From Dietzia aerolata (GTDB lineage Bacteria > Actinomycetota > Actinomycetes > Mycobacteriales > Mycobacteriaceae), in contig NZ_JAALDM010000055.1 in the NCBI RefSeq assembly GCF_014144865.1, positions 1 through 33,871 of the forward strand: a stretch of DNA of 33,871 bases. The letters are read 5' to 3'. A program made the translations under genes and the position numbers. Each line of letters begins with the position of its first letter. Position 1 is the stretch's first letter. The notes below the pieces were generated by a model. The model ran no database searches, was not told the origin of the DNA, and saw only the letters and a list, made by a program, of their open reading frames with translations. Positions 16,659 through 25,383 of the stretch are shown piece after piece.

Positions 16659-19133
16659 TCAGCTCAGGCAGACGCGCGCCCGGTCGTCCAGCTCCTCGAC
16701 GACAGTCTCGCCCGACGGCACGAACACCCGCCGACCCTGCACGGTGCACTCGAAATCGCCGCCGTTGAGATTGACGATCGTCACCTCGTGGTGGGTGCAG
16801 TGCACCCGCACGTGCGTGCCGCGGACGGTGAGGCGGAACGTCAGAGAGCCCCACTCGTTGGGCACCCGCGGGTCGAAGGAGATGTCGCCGCGGTAGTCGC
16901 GCATCCCACCGAACCCGCTGACGAGCCCGGACCAGACGCCGCCGGTGGAGGCCACGTGAATGCCGTCGGAGGCGTTGCCGTGCACGTCGGCCAGGTCCAC
17001 GACAAGTGCCTTGGAGAAGTGCTCGAACGCCTCATCGCAGTAGCCGATCTCCGCGGCGATGATCGACTGCACCACCGCCGACAGGGTCGAGTCGCCGGTG
17101 GTCAACGGGTCGTAGTACTCGAAGTTGGCGCGCTTTTGTTCTTCGGTGAACTCGTCGCCGCGCAGGAACATCGCCAGGACGACGTCGGCCTGCTTGAGGA
17201 CCTGGTGCCGGTAGATGACCAGAGGGTGGAAGTGCAGCAGCAGTGGCCGCTTCGGTTCGTCGAGGTCCTGGTCCCAGACCTCCTTGTCGAGGAAGTCCTG
17301 GTCCTGGGGGTGCACGCCCAGTTCCTCGTCGAACGCGATCACCATGTTCTTGGCAGCCCGCCGCCATTCGGCGATCTCGTCCTCACCGAGTGACAGGCGC
17401 TGGCAGATCCCGTCCCATCGTCCGTCGCCCAGGTCCTGGATCCGCTGGCATGCGATGGCCGCCGCGAGCAGGTTGAAGCGCGCCATGGCGTTGGTGAACA
17501 GGTTGTTGTCCACGACGGTCGTGTACTCGTCGGGGCCGGTCACGCCGTGGATATGGAACGAGCCGTCGCCGGCGAAGAACCCGAGCGAGACCCACATCCG
17601 AGCGGTCTCGACGAGGATGTCCACGCCCTCGCGGACCATGAATTCCTCGTCGCCGGTCGCCCACACGTACTTGACGAGGGCGTGGGCGATGTCGGCGTTG
17701 ATGTGGTACTGCGCGGTGCCGGCCTCGTAGTAGGCGGAGGCCTCTTCGCCGTTGATGGTGCGCCACGGGTAGAGCGCGCCGTTGACGGAGAGGTACCGGG
17801 CCCGCTCGCGTGCCTTGCCGAGCATCTCGTACCGGAACCGCAGGGCGTTCCGAGCGAACTGCGGCATCGTATAGGTCAGGAACGGCAGGACGTAGGTCTC
17901 GGTGTCCCAGAAGTAGTGGCCTGAGTAGCCGCTGCCGGTGACGCCCTTCGCGGCGATCCCGGCGGACTCGGCCCGGGCGGAGGCCTGCGCCAGCTGGAAC
18001 AGGTTGAAGCGGATGGCCTGCTGCGTTTCGGCGGGCCCGTCCACCTCTACGTCGGACCGGCTCCAGAAGTGGTCAAACCAGTCGCGTTGGGTCCGCTGCA
18101 GGTCGTCGACGCCCCGCTCGCGGCCGCGGGACAGGGTGCGCGAGCATCGTTCGACCAGTTCGCGGGCGGGAACCTTGGCGGAGGTGTGGTACGCCGCCAT
18201 CTTGGTCATCTTGAGCACGCTGCCGGGGGTGGCGTGCACGTGGTACACGACGCGGGAGGCGTCGTCGGAGAGGTCGGAACTCATGGCCACGTCGTCGACG
18301 GTCTCGACCTCGTGGTCCACGGCCACGCCGATGGTCATGCCGGAGTTCGCGCACCGGTAGCCGTGGGCCTGGAAGCCGCGTTGCCCTTCGGTGACCTCGG
18401 GGTTGAGGACGCGGTGGTCGAGCCCTTCGGAGCGCCGCGGGTCGAAGCCGGCGGGCAGGTCGTCGGTGGTGTGGTACTCGTCTTCGCCGTCCTGCCGGTT
18501 GAGCATCTCGGACACGATCACGACCGGCGCCGGCTCCTCCGGCAGCTCGATCTCGAACGTCATCACGGCGAGGTGCTTCTCGACCATGGACACCATGCGG
18601 GTGGTGCGGATGATCACCTTTTTGCCGGCGGGCGTGCGCCACACGAGGTCGCGCCGGAGGATGCCGTCGCGGAAGTCGATGCTGCGTTCGTAGTGTTCGA
18701 GGTCGGCGGCGGCCACGCGCAGCGGCTCGTCGTCGACGTACACGCGGATCGTCTTGGTGTCGGGCGCCTGGACCATGGTCTGGCCTTCGCGGGCGAGCCC
18801 GAACGCGTCCTCGGCGTGCTGGATGTGCCAGGTCTCGTGAAAGCCGTTGACGAACGTGCCGTGGTGCTTGGAGTTGCGCCCTTCCTCGGGGTTGCCGCGC
18901 ATCCCCAGGTAGCCGTTGCCCACGGCGAACTGGGTTTCACTGACGCCGAGCGGGGATTGCCGCGGGTCGGTCTCGATCCAGCGCCACGGGTCGACGGGGT
19001 GGGTGGCGCGGTTGATCTCCGGCACCTCGAGGTGGCTGCGGAGGTTCACGCCGTAGGTGGTGCGGATGTTGCCGGGCACCGACTGTCCGACGGTGGTGTG
19101 CGCGGGGCCTCGCCCCGGGGAGACGGGGGTCAT
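16659..19133 (-). CDS. glycoside hydrolase family 65 disaccharide phosphorylase
   Basis: An 824-residue GH65 protein. The family's acid residue is the Glu in GVTGPDEYT, and HVASTGG matches the phosphate-binding loop, so a phosphorylase (maltose, trehalose or kojibiose type) releasing beta-glucose-1-phosphate is expected rather than a hydrolase. The N-terminal beta-sandwich (NGYLGMRGNPEEG), catalytic (alpha/alpha)6 barrel (YSGHYFWDTETYVLPFL, AQYHINADIAHALVKYVWAT) and C-terminal sheet domain are all present. About 45 residues precede the usual family start; a GTG at codon 29 is an alternative. The ATG overlaps the stop of the upstream beta-phosphoglucomutase-like gene, which would convert the product into glucose-6-phosphate. 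M. tuberculosis has the same pair as Rv3401-Rv3400, at another locus. Substrate specificity cannot be read from sequence. Confidence 0.93.
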   Translation of the reverse strand: MTPVSPGRGPAHTTVGQSVPGNIRTTYGVNLRSHLEVPEINRATHPVDPWRWIETDPRQSPLGVSETQFAVGNGYLGMRGNPEEGRNSKHHGTFVNGFHETWHIQHAEDAFGLAREGQTMVQAPDTKTIRVYVDDEPLRVAAADLEHYERSIDFRDGILRRDLVWRTPAGKKVIIRTTRMVSMVEKHLAVMTFEIELPEEPAPVVIVSEMLNRQDGEDEYHTTDDLPAGFDPRRSEGLDHRVLNPEVTEGQRGFQAHGYRCANSGMTIGVAVDHEVETVDDVAMSSDLSDDASRVVYHVHATPGSVLKMTKMAAYHTSAKVPARELVERCSRTLSRGRERGVDDLQRTQRDWFDHFWSRSDVEVDGPAETQQAIRFNLFQLAQASARAESAGIAAKGVTGSGYSGHYFWDTETYVLPFLTYTMPQFARNALRFRYEMLGKARERARYLSVNGALYPWRTINGEEASAYYEAGTAQYHINADIAHALVKYVWATGDEEFMVREGVDILVETARMWVSLGFFAGDGSFHIHGVTGPDEYTTVVDNNLFTNAMARFNLLAAAIACQRIQDLGDGRWDGICQRLSLGEDEIAEWRRAAKNMVIAFDEELGVHPQDQDFLDKEVWDQDLDEPKRPLLLHFHPLVIYRHQVLKQADVVLAMFLRGDEFTEEQKRANFEYYDPLTTGDSTLSAVVQSIIAAEIGYCDEAFEHFSKALVVDLADVHGNASDGIHVASTGGVWSGLVSGFGGMRDYRGDISFDPRVPNEWGSLTFRLTVRGTHVRVHCTHHEVTIVNLNGGDFECTVQGRRVFVPSGETVVEELDDRARVCLS

Positions 19134-19855
19134 GCGCGCTCGCCCTTCGTGGTGGTGTCCTGGTCGCCGAGGCCGGGGATGAGGTCCGCCAGGTCGACGA
19201 CGACGACGTCGGCCCCGGCATCGAGAAGTGTCTGTTCCCCGGCGCCACGATCTACGCCGACTACTCGGGCGAACCCGCCATCTTTCCCGGCCTGCACACC
19301 GGAGACGGCGTCCTCGATCACCAGGCAGCGGTCGGCCGGGACGCCCAGGAGTTCCGCGCCGCGCAGATACGTGTCGGGCCGCGGTTTGCCGGGGATGCCC
19401 TCCTCGGCGGCGACCAGGCCGTCGACGATCACCTCGAAGCGGTCCCGCAGGCCGGCCGCGGTGAGGACGGCGACGGCGTTCTTGGAGCTGGAGACCACGC
19501 AGGAGGCGATCCCGGCGGCGTCGAGGGCGTCGAGGTAGGCCACTGATCCGGGGTAGGCCGCGATCCCCTCGGCGAGCAGGTCCATGAAGATCCGGTTCTT
19601 GCGCTCTCCGAGTCCGTCGACGGTCTCGGTGTCGGCGTCGGTGATCCCGCGCGCGGCGAGCATCGATTCGATGCCTTCGTGGCGGGGTTTGCCGTCGATG
19701 TACCGGAAGTAGTCGTCGTCGGAGTAAGCCTCGAGGCCGCGCTCGTCGAAGTAGCTGGTGAACATGCGGTTCCAGGCCTGCATGTGCTTCTCGGCGGTCG
19801 GGGTGATCACGCCGTCGAGGTCGAGGAGCACTGCCTCGACACCGTCGTGGTGCAT
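19130..19855 (-). CDS. beta-phosphoglucomutase-like HAD phosphatase
   Basis: A 241-residue HAD-superfamily protein: nucleophile motif LLDLDGVIT (Asp12, Asp14), cap domain from ~residue 18 to 90, motif II VVSSSKN, motif III lysine in GKPRPDTYL and motif IV VIEDAVSGVQAG. These match beta-phosphoglucomutases, which isomerise beta-glucose-1-phosphate to glucose-6-phosphate. AGGA lies 8 nt before the ATG. It is the first gene of a two-gene unit with the GH65 phosphorylase; the pairing supports the mutase assignment over a simple phosphatase. Confidence 0.9.
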   Translation of the reverse strand: MHHDGVEAVLLDLDGVITPTAEKHMQAWNRMFTSYFDERGLEAYSDDDYFRYIDGKPRHEGIESMLAARGITDADTETVDGLGERKNRIFMDLLAEGIAAYPGSVAYLDALDAAGIASCVVSSSKNAVAVLTAAGLRDRFEVIVDGLVAAEEGIPGKPRPDTYLRGAELLGVPADRCLVIEDAVSGVQAGKDGGFARVVGVDRGAGEQTLLDAGADVVVVDLADLIPGLGDQDTTTKGERA

Positions 19856-19935
19856 CTCGATGTCCTGCTTCCGGGATCGGGGTTCGGATCTGGCTCAGGG
19901 GCAGCTCGGAGCGTGGGTGTGGCTCCGGTTCGTAT

Positions 19936-19971
19936 CGGGCTCGTCCGGCTCGGGCTCGTCCGGCCCGGGCT
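19936..19971. repeat. 15-bp tandem repeat
   Basis: CGGGCTCGTCCGGCT is followed directly by a second copy with one change (last base C) and a partial third copy CGGGCT. Confidence 0.75.
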
Positions 19972-20312
19972 GGCCTGTTCTCAACTGTGTCGTCCGGGTG
20001 GGTGTGCCCGTGTCACGCGGCCTGAGAAGGTGCCCGGCCGGTGCCGCAACCAGGGTAGTCACACGGGGTGGTTTTCATCGACCACGCCCCCGATGCCGAT
20101 CCCCCGTTCAGCGTCGTTGTTGACGGCGGTCCGCCGCACGCGCCTCTGCACTTCTTTCCCGAATCCGCCACCCACTCCCGCCCGTGTGTCGGCGGCGGGC
20201 GCGCTCACCTGCACTGACTGTCCGGGGCACCGTCACCGACCCCGGAGCAGCGGCGGCGTCGGTGTCGCGAAAATCGGGGCGGGTTACGTACTTCGGGGTC
20301 GGGCGGTGGCAC

Positions 20313-20340
20313 TATTGTGAGCAACCCTGAATTAAAGGAG
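20313..20340 (+). promoter_or_regulatory. -10 and ribosome site of the lipoprotein gene
   Basis: TATTGT at 20313-20318 is a plausible -10; AAAGGAG at 20334-20340 is a strong Shine-Dalgarno 4 nt before the ATG at 20345. No convincing -35 is seen. Confidence 0.45.
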
Positions 20341-20344
20341 AGAG

Positions 20345-21127
20345 ATGCGCCTCCGCACCCGCACCCCCCGTCGCGCGGCGATCGCCGGCCTCGCACTGGT
20401 CACGGCGGCCACGCTCGCGGCCTGTTCGTCTGACTCCGAGGGCAACGAGGATGCCGGCAACGAGACCCAGTCCTCCGAGTCCGCGGACACGTCGCAGGAC
20501 GCGCCGCAGGCTCCCATCGAGGAGCTCGCGCTGGCGGAGGGCGAGGCCCCGGGCGGCGGCGTCGTGCAGGTGATCGAGCGACCGATGCTTCAGGAGTCGG
20601 TCGACAAGCTGGTCGCCGATCAGGGTCGGCAGCTCATGGAGAACCCGGCGTGCGACAAGGTCTCCCGTCTGGAGACCGTCTCCAACCACGCCACGACCGA
20701 CGGCGTGACGGTGCTGGTGCGCTACAAGCAGTCCGAGGTCGACGAGACCGAGCATCGCTTCGGTGTGGGCATGGTCGACACGCGGCTCGACGAGTTCCTC
20801 GACCGTTCGCTGTACGAGGCGTGCAAGACGTCGAAGAGCGTCACCAACCCGGCCGTCGAGCTGGTCATGAACGTTCAGGACGCACCGGTCGTCGCGGGGA
20901 CCGAGGGCTTCCGCGTGATCAGCGACTTCATCACCACCCAGCCGGACGGCACCCAGCAGATCAGCCGGGCCGTCGCCCTGCACGGCTTCGCCCGCGGCAA
21001 CACCGTGAGCGTCGAGTACGCGGCCCGCGGCAATGACCCGGCGACCGACCCGGTCCTGCCCACGGCCGCAGGCGCGCTCGACGCGATCTACGTGGCGCAG
21101 ATGGAAAAGATCGTCAACGCCGAGTAG
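20345..21127 (+). CDS. putative lipoprotein, function unknown
   Basis: A 260-residue protein with a basic N-region (MRLRTRTPRRAA), hydrophobic core and lipobox LAAC, placing the lipidated cysteine at residue 27 and the mature protein on the outer face of the cytoplasmic membrane. An acidic, Ser/Asp/Glu-rich linker (~30 residues) follows, then a compact ~190-residue domain with two cysteines (NPACDKV, YEACKTS) that could form a disulfide. I do not recognise the domain; it recalls sensor-like lipoproteins of mycobacteria such as LpqH or LppX only in general layout. It has a strong ribosome site and its own terminator, so it is monocistronic. Confidence 0.85.
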   Translation: MRLRTRTPRRAAIAGLALVTAATLAACSSDSEGNEDAGNETQSSESADTSQDAPQAPIEELALAEGEAPGGGVVQVIERPMLQESVDKLVADQGRQLMENPACDKVSRLETVSNHATTDGVTVLVRYKQSEVDETEHRFGVGMVDTRLDEFLDRSLYEACKTSKSVTNPAVELVMNVQDAPVVAGTEGFRVISDFITTQPDGTQQISRAVALHGFARGNTVSVEYAARGNDPATDPVLPTAAGALDAIYVAQMEKIVNAE

Positions 21128-21141
21128 GCCGACCCCACACC

Positions 21142-21203
21142 AACGAGCAGAGCGTTCTGCACACCCTCCTCTCGGAGAACGTGTGCAGAACGCTCTGCTC
21201 GTT
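21142..21203. terminator. very strong bidirectional terminator
   Basis: A perfect 23-bp inverted repeat (21142-21164 with 21181-21203) with a 16-nt loop that itself contains CTCC/GGAG, followed on the plus strand by TTTTG. It separates the rightward lipoprotein gene from leftward lpd. Confidence 0.9.
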
Positions 21204-21231
21204 TTGCTGACCTAGCCTGCGGGCCGCTGGC

Positions 21232-21276
21232 CCGGCCCAACCGGCCCAACCGGCCCGGCCGGCCCAACCGGCCCGG
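21232..21276. repeat. 9-bp tandem array, five units
   Basis: Five head-to-tail copies of CCGGCCC followed by AA, AA, GG, AA, GG in order. It lies in the gap between the terminator at 21142 and the end of lpd, in non-coding DNA. Confidence 0.8.
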
Positions 21277-21283
21277 CCGCGCC

Positions 21284-22675
21284 TTACAGGTTGATCATGT
21301 GCCCGGCGATGCCGTGGACCGCTTCCTTCATGGCCTCGGACAGCGTCGGGTGGGTGTGGACGTTGCGGCCGATGTCCTCGGCGGTGAGGTCCCACATCTG
21401 CGCGAGCGTCAGTTGCGGCAGCAGCTCGGAGACGTCGGGGCCGATGAGGTGCGCGCCCAGCAGCTCGCCGTGCGTGCCGTCGGCGACGACCTTGACGAAG
21501 CCGACCGCGTGGCCAAGCCCGTGCGCCTTGCCGTTGGCGGAGAACGGGAACTTGGCGACCTTCACGTCGTAGCCCTCGTCCTTAGCCTGCGCCTCGGTGA
21601 GCCCGAAGGAGGCGACCTGGGGCTGACAGAAGGTTGCGCGCGGCATCATGCGGTAGTCACCGAGGGTCTGGGTGTCGGCTCCGGCCATGGTCTCGGCCGC
21701 GACGACACCCTGGGCCTCGGCGACGTGCGCGAGCTGCAGCTTGGCGGTGACGTCGCCGATGGCGTAGATGCCGTCGACGTTGGTGCGCATGTGGTCGTCG
21801 ATCGCGATCGCGCCGCGGTCGGTGAGCTCGACGCCGGCGTTCTCGAGGCCGAAGCCCTCGACGCGGGGGGCGAAGCCGACGGCCATGAGCACCTTGTCGA
21901 CGGTGAGGGTCTGGGTGTCCCCGCCGTCGTTCTTCTCGATCTTCACCTCGACCGAGTCACCGTTGTCGGTCACGGAGGTTGTCTTGTGCCCGGTCAGGAG
22001 CTTCACACCGAGCTTCTTGTAATGCTTGGTCATCTCCTTGGAGACTTCCTCGTCCTCGTTGGGGAGGATGCGGTCCATGTACTCGACGATGGTCACGTCC
22101 ACGTCGTAGTTGGCCATGACGTAGGCGAACTCCATGCCGATCGCGCCGGCGCCGACGATCACCACGGAATTCGGCAGATCGCGCGAGAGGATCTGCTCCT
22201 CGTAGCTGACGACGTTCTCGCTGAGCTCGATGCCGGGCAGGGTCTTAACCACCGAGCCGGAGGCGATGATGCAGTTGTCGAAGGTGTACTTGGTGCCCTC
22301 GACTTCCACGGTCTTGGAGTCGACAAACGTGCCATAACCGTCGATCTCAGTGATCTTGTTCTTCTTCATGAGGAAGTGAACGCCCTTGACGATGCCGTCC
22401 GACACCTTGCGGCTGCGGTCGAACGCGGCGCCGTAGTCAAAGGAGACGTCTCCGGAGATGCCGAAGGTCTTGGCGTCGCGCAGCACGGTGTTGGCGAGCT
22501 CGGCATTGCGAAGGAGCGCCTTGGAGGGGATACAACCCACGTTGAGGCAGACGCCGCCCCAGTATTTCTCTTCGACCACGGCCACCTTGAGGCCGAGCTG
22601 CGAGGCGCGGATCGCGGCGACGTAGCCACCGGGGCCCGCGCCGAGGACGATGAGGTCAAAATGAGTGTCAGCCAC
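21284..22675 (-). CDS. lpd: dihydrolipoamide dehydrogenase
   Basis: FAD enzyme (E3) that reoxidises dihydrolipoamide in the pyruvate and 2-oxoglutarate dehydrogenase complexes. The 463-residue protein has the FAD motif GAGPGG (residues 12-17), the redox disulfide Cys43/Cys48 in [13 protein letters not shown], the NAD motif [12 protein letters not shown], and the C-terminal His-Glu dyad in [14 protein letters not shown]. It resembles M. tuberculosis LpdC (464 residues) along its full length. I start it at GTG 22675 (VADTHFD) rather than further upstream, because this matches the family and a TACCCT -10 lies 7 nt before it. There is no ribosome site, so a leaderless mRNA is likely. In mycobacteria this E3 also serves peroxynitrite defence with AhpD. 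Confidence 0.96.
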   Translation of the reverse strand: MADTHFDLIVLGAGPGGYVAAIRASQLGLKVAVVEEKYWGGVCLNVGCIPSKALLRNAELANTVLRDAKTFGISGDVSFDYGAAFDRSRKVSDGIVKGVHFLMKKNKITEIDGYGTFVDSKTVEVEGTKYTFDNCIIASGSVVKTLPGIELSENVVSYEEQILSRDLPNSVVIVGAGAIGMEFAYVMANYDVDVTIVEYMDRILPNEDEEVSKEMTKHYKKLGVKLLTGHKTTSVTDNGDSVEVKIEKNDGGDTQTLTVDKVLMAVGFAPRVEGFGLENAGVELTDRGAIAIDDHMRTNVDGIYAIGDVTAKLQLAHVAEAQGVVAAETMAGADTQTLGDYRMMPRATFCQPQVASFGLTEAQAKDEGYDVKVAKFPFSANGKAHGLGHAVGFVKVVADGTHGELLGAHLIGPDVSELLPQLTLAQMWDLTAEDIGRNVHTHPTLSEAMKEAVHGIAGHMINL

Positions 22676-22682
22676 GACACAC

Positions 22683-22688
22683 AGGGTA
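22683..22688 (-). promoter_or_regulatory. -10 hexamer of lpd
   Basis: TACCCT on the minus strand ends 7 nt before the GTG start codon; spacing fits a leaderless transcript. Confidence 0.45.
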
Positions 22689-22742
22689 TGCGCATCCGGC
22701 GGCCGCGGCACCCCAAGCCGTGAGGAAGACACCCGAAATAGA

Positions 22743-22782
22743 CTGATGCCGCCCGTTCCACTCTGGGAAGGGGCGGCATCAG
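22743..22782 (-). terminator. terminator of the 50-residue peptide gene
   Basis: A perfect 12-bp stem CTGATGCCGCCC/GGGCGGCATCAG, extended in the loop by TTCC/GGAA, followed on the minus strand by TCTATTT. It lies 16 bases after the peptide's stop codon. Confidence 0.8.
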
Positions 22783-22797
22783 CGCATCAGCGCTGCG

Positions 22798-22950
22798 TCA
22801 GGACATGTTGCCCAGGACCGACTTCAGCATGGTGGCCACCATCTCGCCGATGGACTCGGCGATCGTGTCGGTGATCTTGTCGGTGGAGCTGCCGCCGCCG
22901 CTGCCGCTGTCGCCGGAAGCGCTGCCGAGGAGGTTGGTGATGGAACCCAT
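22798..22950 (-). CDS. 50-residue Gly/Ser-rich peptide, PorA/PorH-like in type
   Basis: Start MGSITNLLGS, a Gly/Ser linker (residues 11-22) and an amphipathic helix DKITDTIAESIGEMVATMLK, ending SVLGNMS. CGGAG lies 9 nt before the ATG and a strong terminator follows, so this is a real, separately transcribed gene although short. It has no signal peptide, cysteine or membrane helix. Size, composition and helical amphipathicity resemble the small mycomembrane peptides PorA/PorH/ProtX of corynebacteria, but I cannot show homology. A 24-bp palindromic operator lies directly upstream. Function unknown; a mycomembrane or antimicrobial-type peptide are both possible. Confidence 0.72.
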   Translation of the reverse strand: MGSITNLLGSASGDSGSGGGSSTDKITDTIAESIGEMVATMLKSVLGNMS

Positions 22951-22974
22951 GTGTGTGTCTCCGTTTATCGAATG

Positions 22975-23031
22975 CATTCTCGAGCGCGATCGAGAATGGC
23001 CGGGTCAGGCGACCCACGCCCATCGAGAATG
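22975..23031 (-). promoter_or_regulatory. palindromic operator plus extra half-site upstream of the peptide gene
   Basis: CATTCTCGA (22975-22983) and TCGAGAATG (22990-22998) are perfect inverted arms around GCGCGA. A second exact TCGAGAATG lies at 23023-23031, 33 bases (about three helical turns) from the first, with GGGTC/GACCC between them. This looks like a cooperative binding site for a dimeric regulator. The remaining gap up to 23178 is non-coding and holds the promoter of the divergent S9 peptidase. Confidence 0.6.
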
Positions 23032-23178
23032 GTACTGATAGGGCGTCCACGTAACAAGACCCTAAGTGGTTCTTATCTGTGCACCCCCTGCTATCTCGGA
23101 CGGTTGTCCCGATCCGCGCCCCGACCGTCGCCCCATCCGCGCACCGACGCCCGCCCCGATCCGGGCATGATCGGTGTC

Positions 23179-25341
23179 ATGACCACTCCTTCGTCCCCTG
23201 ACCCGTACCTGTTCCTGGAAGAGGTCGACAGCCCCGAGGCACTGGCCTGGATCGGTGAGCGCAGCGATCGGACGGTCGCCGACCTGGCCGCCGGCGAGCG
23301 CGCCGAGGCCTCCCAGGCGCGCGCGCTGCGGATCCTCGACGCCACCGACCGGATCGCGTGGCCGGTGTTGCGCGGCCGGTTCGCCTACAACGTCTGGAAA
23401 GACGGGGACCACCCCCGGGGTCTGTGGCGCCGCGTGCCGTGGTCGGTGCTCGAGCAGGGCGCCCCCGCGGCGGATCATCCGGCGTGGGAGACACTCATCG
23501 ACGTGGACGCGCTGGCCCGCGAGGAGGGCGTGAACTGGGTGTATGCGGGCACCGTGGTGCGTCGCCCCGCGGATGACCGGGCGTTGATCCGACTGTCGCG
23601 CGGCGGCGCGGACGCGGTGGAGGTGCGCGAGTTCGACCTCGCCGCGCGTCGGTTCGTCCCGGCGTCGGAGGGCGGGTTCCACCTGCCGGAGGCCAAGTGT
23701 TCGGTGTCGTGGGTGGATGAGGACACCCTGTTGTTGGCGGCGCCGGTGCTGCCGGACGGCTCCGATGCGACGAGTTCGGGGTACGCGCGGGTGGCGCGCC
23801 TGTGGCGCCGCGGGACCGATCCGGCGTCGGCGCCGGTGATCTTCGAGGGGTACGACGACGACGTCGCCGTCGGCGCAGCGCGAGATCGCGACACGGGGCG
23901 GTACGTCGCGAGCCGCTCTCCCGATTTTCATACGTCCCAGGAGTGGTTCTGGCGCCCGGGCGGCCATCCGGAGACCGAGCAGCCGGTGCTCGTCCCGGTT
24001 CCCGAGGACTGCCGGGTGGGCTCGACCGGGCCGTGGTTGATGCTGCGCCCGCGGACCGAGCTGCGGATCGACGGCGTCGACTATCCCGGCGGGTCTGTTC
24101 TCGTGGTGCCCTGGGCCGCGCTCGACGCCGACCCGTCCCGGCTGCCGGCGCCGACCGTGTTGTTCACGCCCACGCCGTCCACGACGGTGGAGGACGTGTC
24201 GTGGGGCCGCGGCCGGGTGTTGCTGACGATTCTCGATGACACGGAGTCGCGGCTCGAGGCATTCGCCATCCCCGACGCCCCAACTCCCGCCCCCGCCTCG
24301 CCGCCCGAGTGGCAGCGCCTACCCGTGGAAGGCCTGCCCGAGCACGTGTCGATCGATGTCCTCTCACTCGACCGCCACGCCGGTCTCGCCGACCTCGCCG
24401 GTGACGCGTCGGCGCAGCCGCATCCGGACGATGCGGTGTTGGCGGTGTCGGGGCCGATCGTCCCGCCGTCGCTGGTCCTGCTGCGCGCCGACGGGTCCAC
24501 CGTCACGCTCGGCTCGACGCCGGACCGTTTCGACACCTCCGGGGTGGAGGTCTCCCGGCACACCGCCGTGAGCGATGACGGGACGGAGGTGCCGTACACG
24601 GTCATGCGCGGCCGGGGCCCGGCCGGACCGCGGCCCACGATCCTGTATGGATACGGCGGGTTCATGGTGTCGATGCGGCCGTCGTACGCCGCGCTGCGGG
24701 GCGCGCTGTGGCTCGAGGAGGGTGGCGTCTACGTGGTGGCGGGAATTCGCGGTGGTGGCGAGTACGGGCCCGCGTGGCATCAGGCCGCCATCCGGGAGAA
24801 GCGGCCCCGCGCGTACGAGGATTTCGCGGCAGTAGCCCGCGCTCTCGTCGAGACCGGCGTGACCACCCGCGATCAGCTGGGGGCCACGGGCGGCTCGAAC
24901 GGTGGCCTTCTCATGGGCGTAATGCTCACCCGGTATCCGGAGCTGTTCGGTGCGTTGGCGATCGCGGTGCCGCTGCTGGACATGAAGCGCTATCACCTGC
25001 TGCTGGCGGGGGCCTCCTGGATGGCCGAATACGGCGACCCGGATACCGCCGACTGGGACGATTTCCTGGGCGCGTATTCGCCGTACCAGCACATCCGTCC
25101 AGCCTCCGAGGTGCGTTATCCGCCGATCCTCATGACCACCTCGACGAGGGACGACCGCGTCCATCCCGGGCACGCCCGCAAGATGACGGCCGCGCTCGAG
25201 GAGGCCGGGCACGAGGTCGAGTACTACGAGAACGTCGAGGGCGGCCACGCCGGCGCCGCCGACAACTCGCAGGAGGCACGAAAGGCGGTGCTGACGTACG
25301 AGTTCTTCCGGCGGCGGCTGGCCTCGTCGTCGTCAAAGTAA
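23179..25341 (+). CDS. prolyl oligopeptidase family (S9) serine peptidase
   Basis: A 720-residue protein of the S9A type, cutting short peptides, usually after proline, probably in the cytosol (no signal peptide). The N-terminal and middle part (residues ~70-410) is the beta-propeller; the C-terminal alpha/beta-hydrolase domain carries GGSNGGLLMG with nucleophile Ser573, the Asp in STRDDRVHPGHA (658/659) and His690 in EGGHAGA. YGYGGF and RGGGEYGPAWHQA are family landmarks. ATG 23179 is preferred over 23167 because CATGAT ends 7 nt before it (leaderless-type start). It matches Rv0457c in type and relative position. The last codons (ASSSSK) come from a GTC/GAC-type repeat. Confidence 0.93.
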   Translation: MTTPSSPDPYLFLEEVDSPEALAWIGERSDRTVADLAAGERAEASQARALRILDATDRIAWPVLRGRFAYNVWKDGDHPRGLWRRVPWSVLEQGAPAADHPAWETLIDVDALAREEGVNWVYAGTVVRRPADDRALIRLSRGGADAVEVREFDLAARRFVPASEGGFHLPEAKCSVSWVDEDTLLLAAPVLPDGSDATSSGYARVARLWRRGTDPASAPVIFEGYDDDVAVGAARDRDTGRYVASRSPDFHTSQEWFWRPGGHPETEQPVLVPVPEDCRVGSTGPWLMLRPRTELRIDGVDYPGGSVLVVPWAALDADPSRLPAPTVLFTPTPSTTVEDVSWGRGRVLLTILDDTESRLEAFAIPDAPTPAPASPPEWQRLPVEGLPEHVSIDVLSLDRHAGLADLAGDASAQPHPDDAVLAVSGPIVPPSLVLLRADGSTVTLGSTPDRFDTSGVEVSRHTAVSDDGTEVPYTVMRGRGPAGPRPTILYGYGGFMVSMRPSYAALRGALWLEEGGVYVVAGIRGGGEYGPAWHQAAIREKRPRAYEDFAAVARALVETGVTTRDQLGATGGSNGGLLMGVMLTRYPELFGALAIAVPLLDMKRYHLLLAGASWMAEYGDPDTADWDDFLGAYSPYQHIRPASEVRYPPILMTTSTRDDRVHPGHARKMTAALEEAGHEVEYYENVEGGHAGAADNSQEARKAVLTYEFFRRRLASSSSK

Positions 25342-25348
25342 GGGCCGC

Positions 25349-25381
25349 CGCCTTGCACGGCGACGGACGCCTTATACGGCG
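25349..25381. terminator. twin short hairpins between convergent genes
   Basis: CGCCTTGCACGGCG and CGCCTTATACGGCG are two copies of one 14-base hairpin unit, in the 42-base gap between the S9 peptidase and the convergent hydrolase. Probable weak bidirectional terminator. Confidence 0.45.
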
Positions 25382-25383
25382 GG

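Larger units (their letters stand above)
19856..20344. other. 489-base intergenic region
   Basis: Divergent gap between the beta-phosphoglucomutase-like gene and a lipoprotein gene. It holds a 15-bp tandem repeat at 19936-19971 and a promoter at its right end. I see no gene with a ribosome site, no tRNA and no strong hairpin in the middle (about 19980-20300). Confidence 0.6.

Noticed and set aside
21232-21276. CRISPR-like array
   Set aside because: Units are 9 bp and directly contiguous, without spacers; no cas genes in the window.
21299-22723. Plus-strand open frame of 474 codons opposite lpd
   Set aside because: Shadow frame, Val/Asp/Gly/His-biased, no recognised motif; lpd is complete on the other strand.
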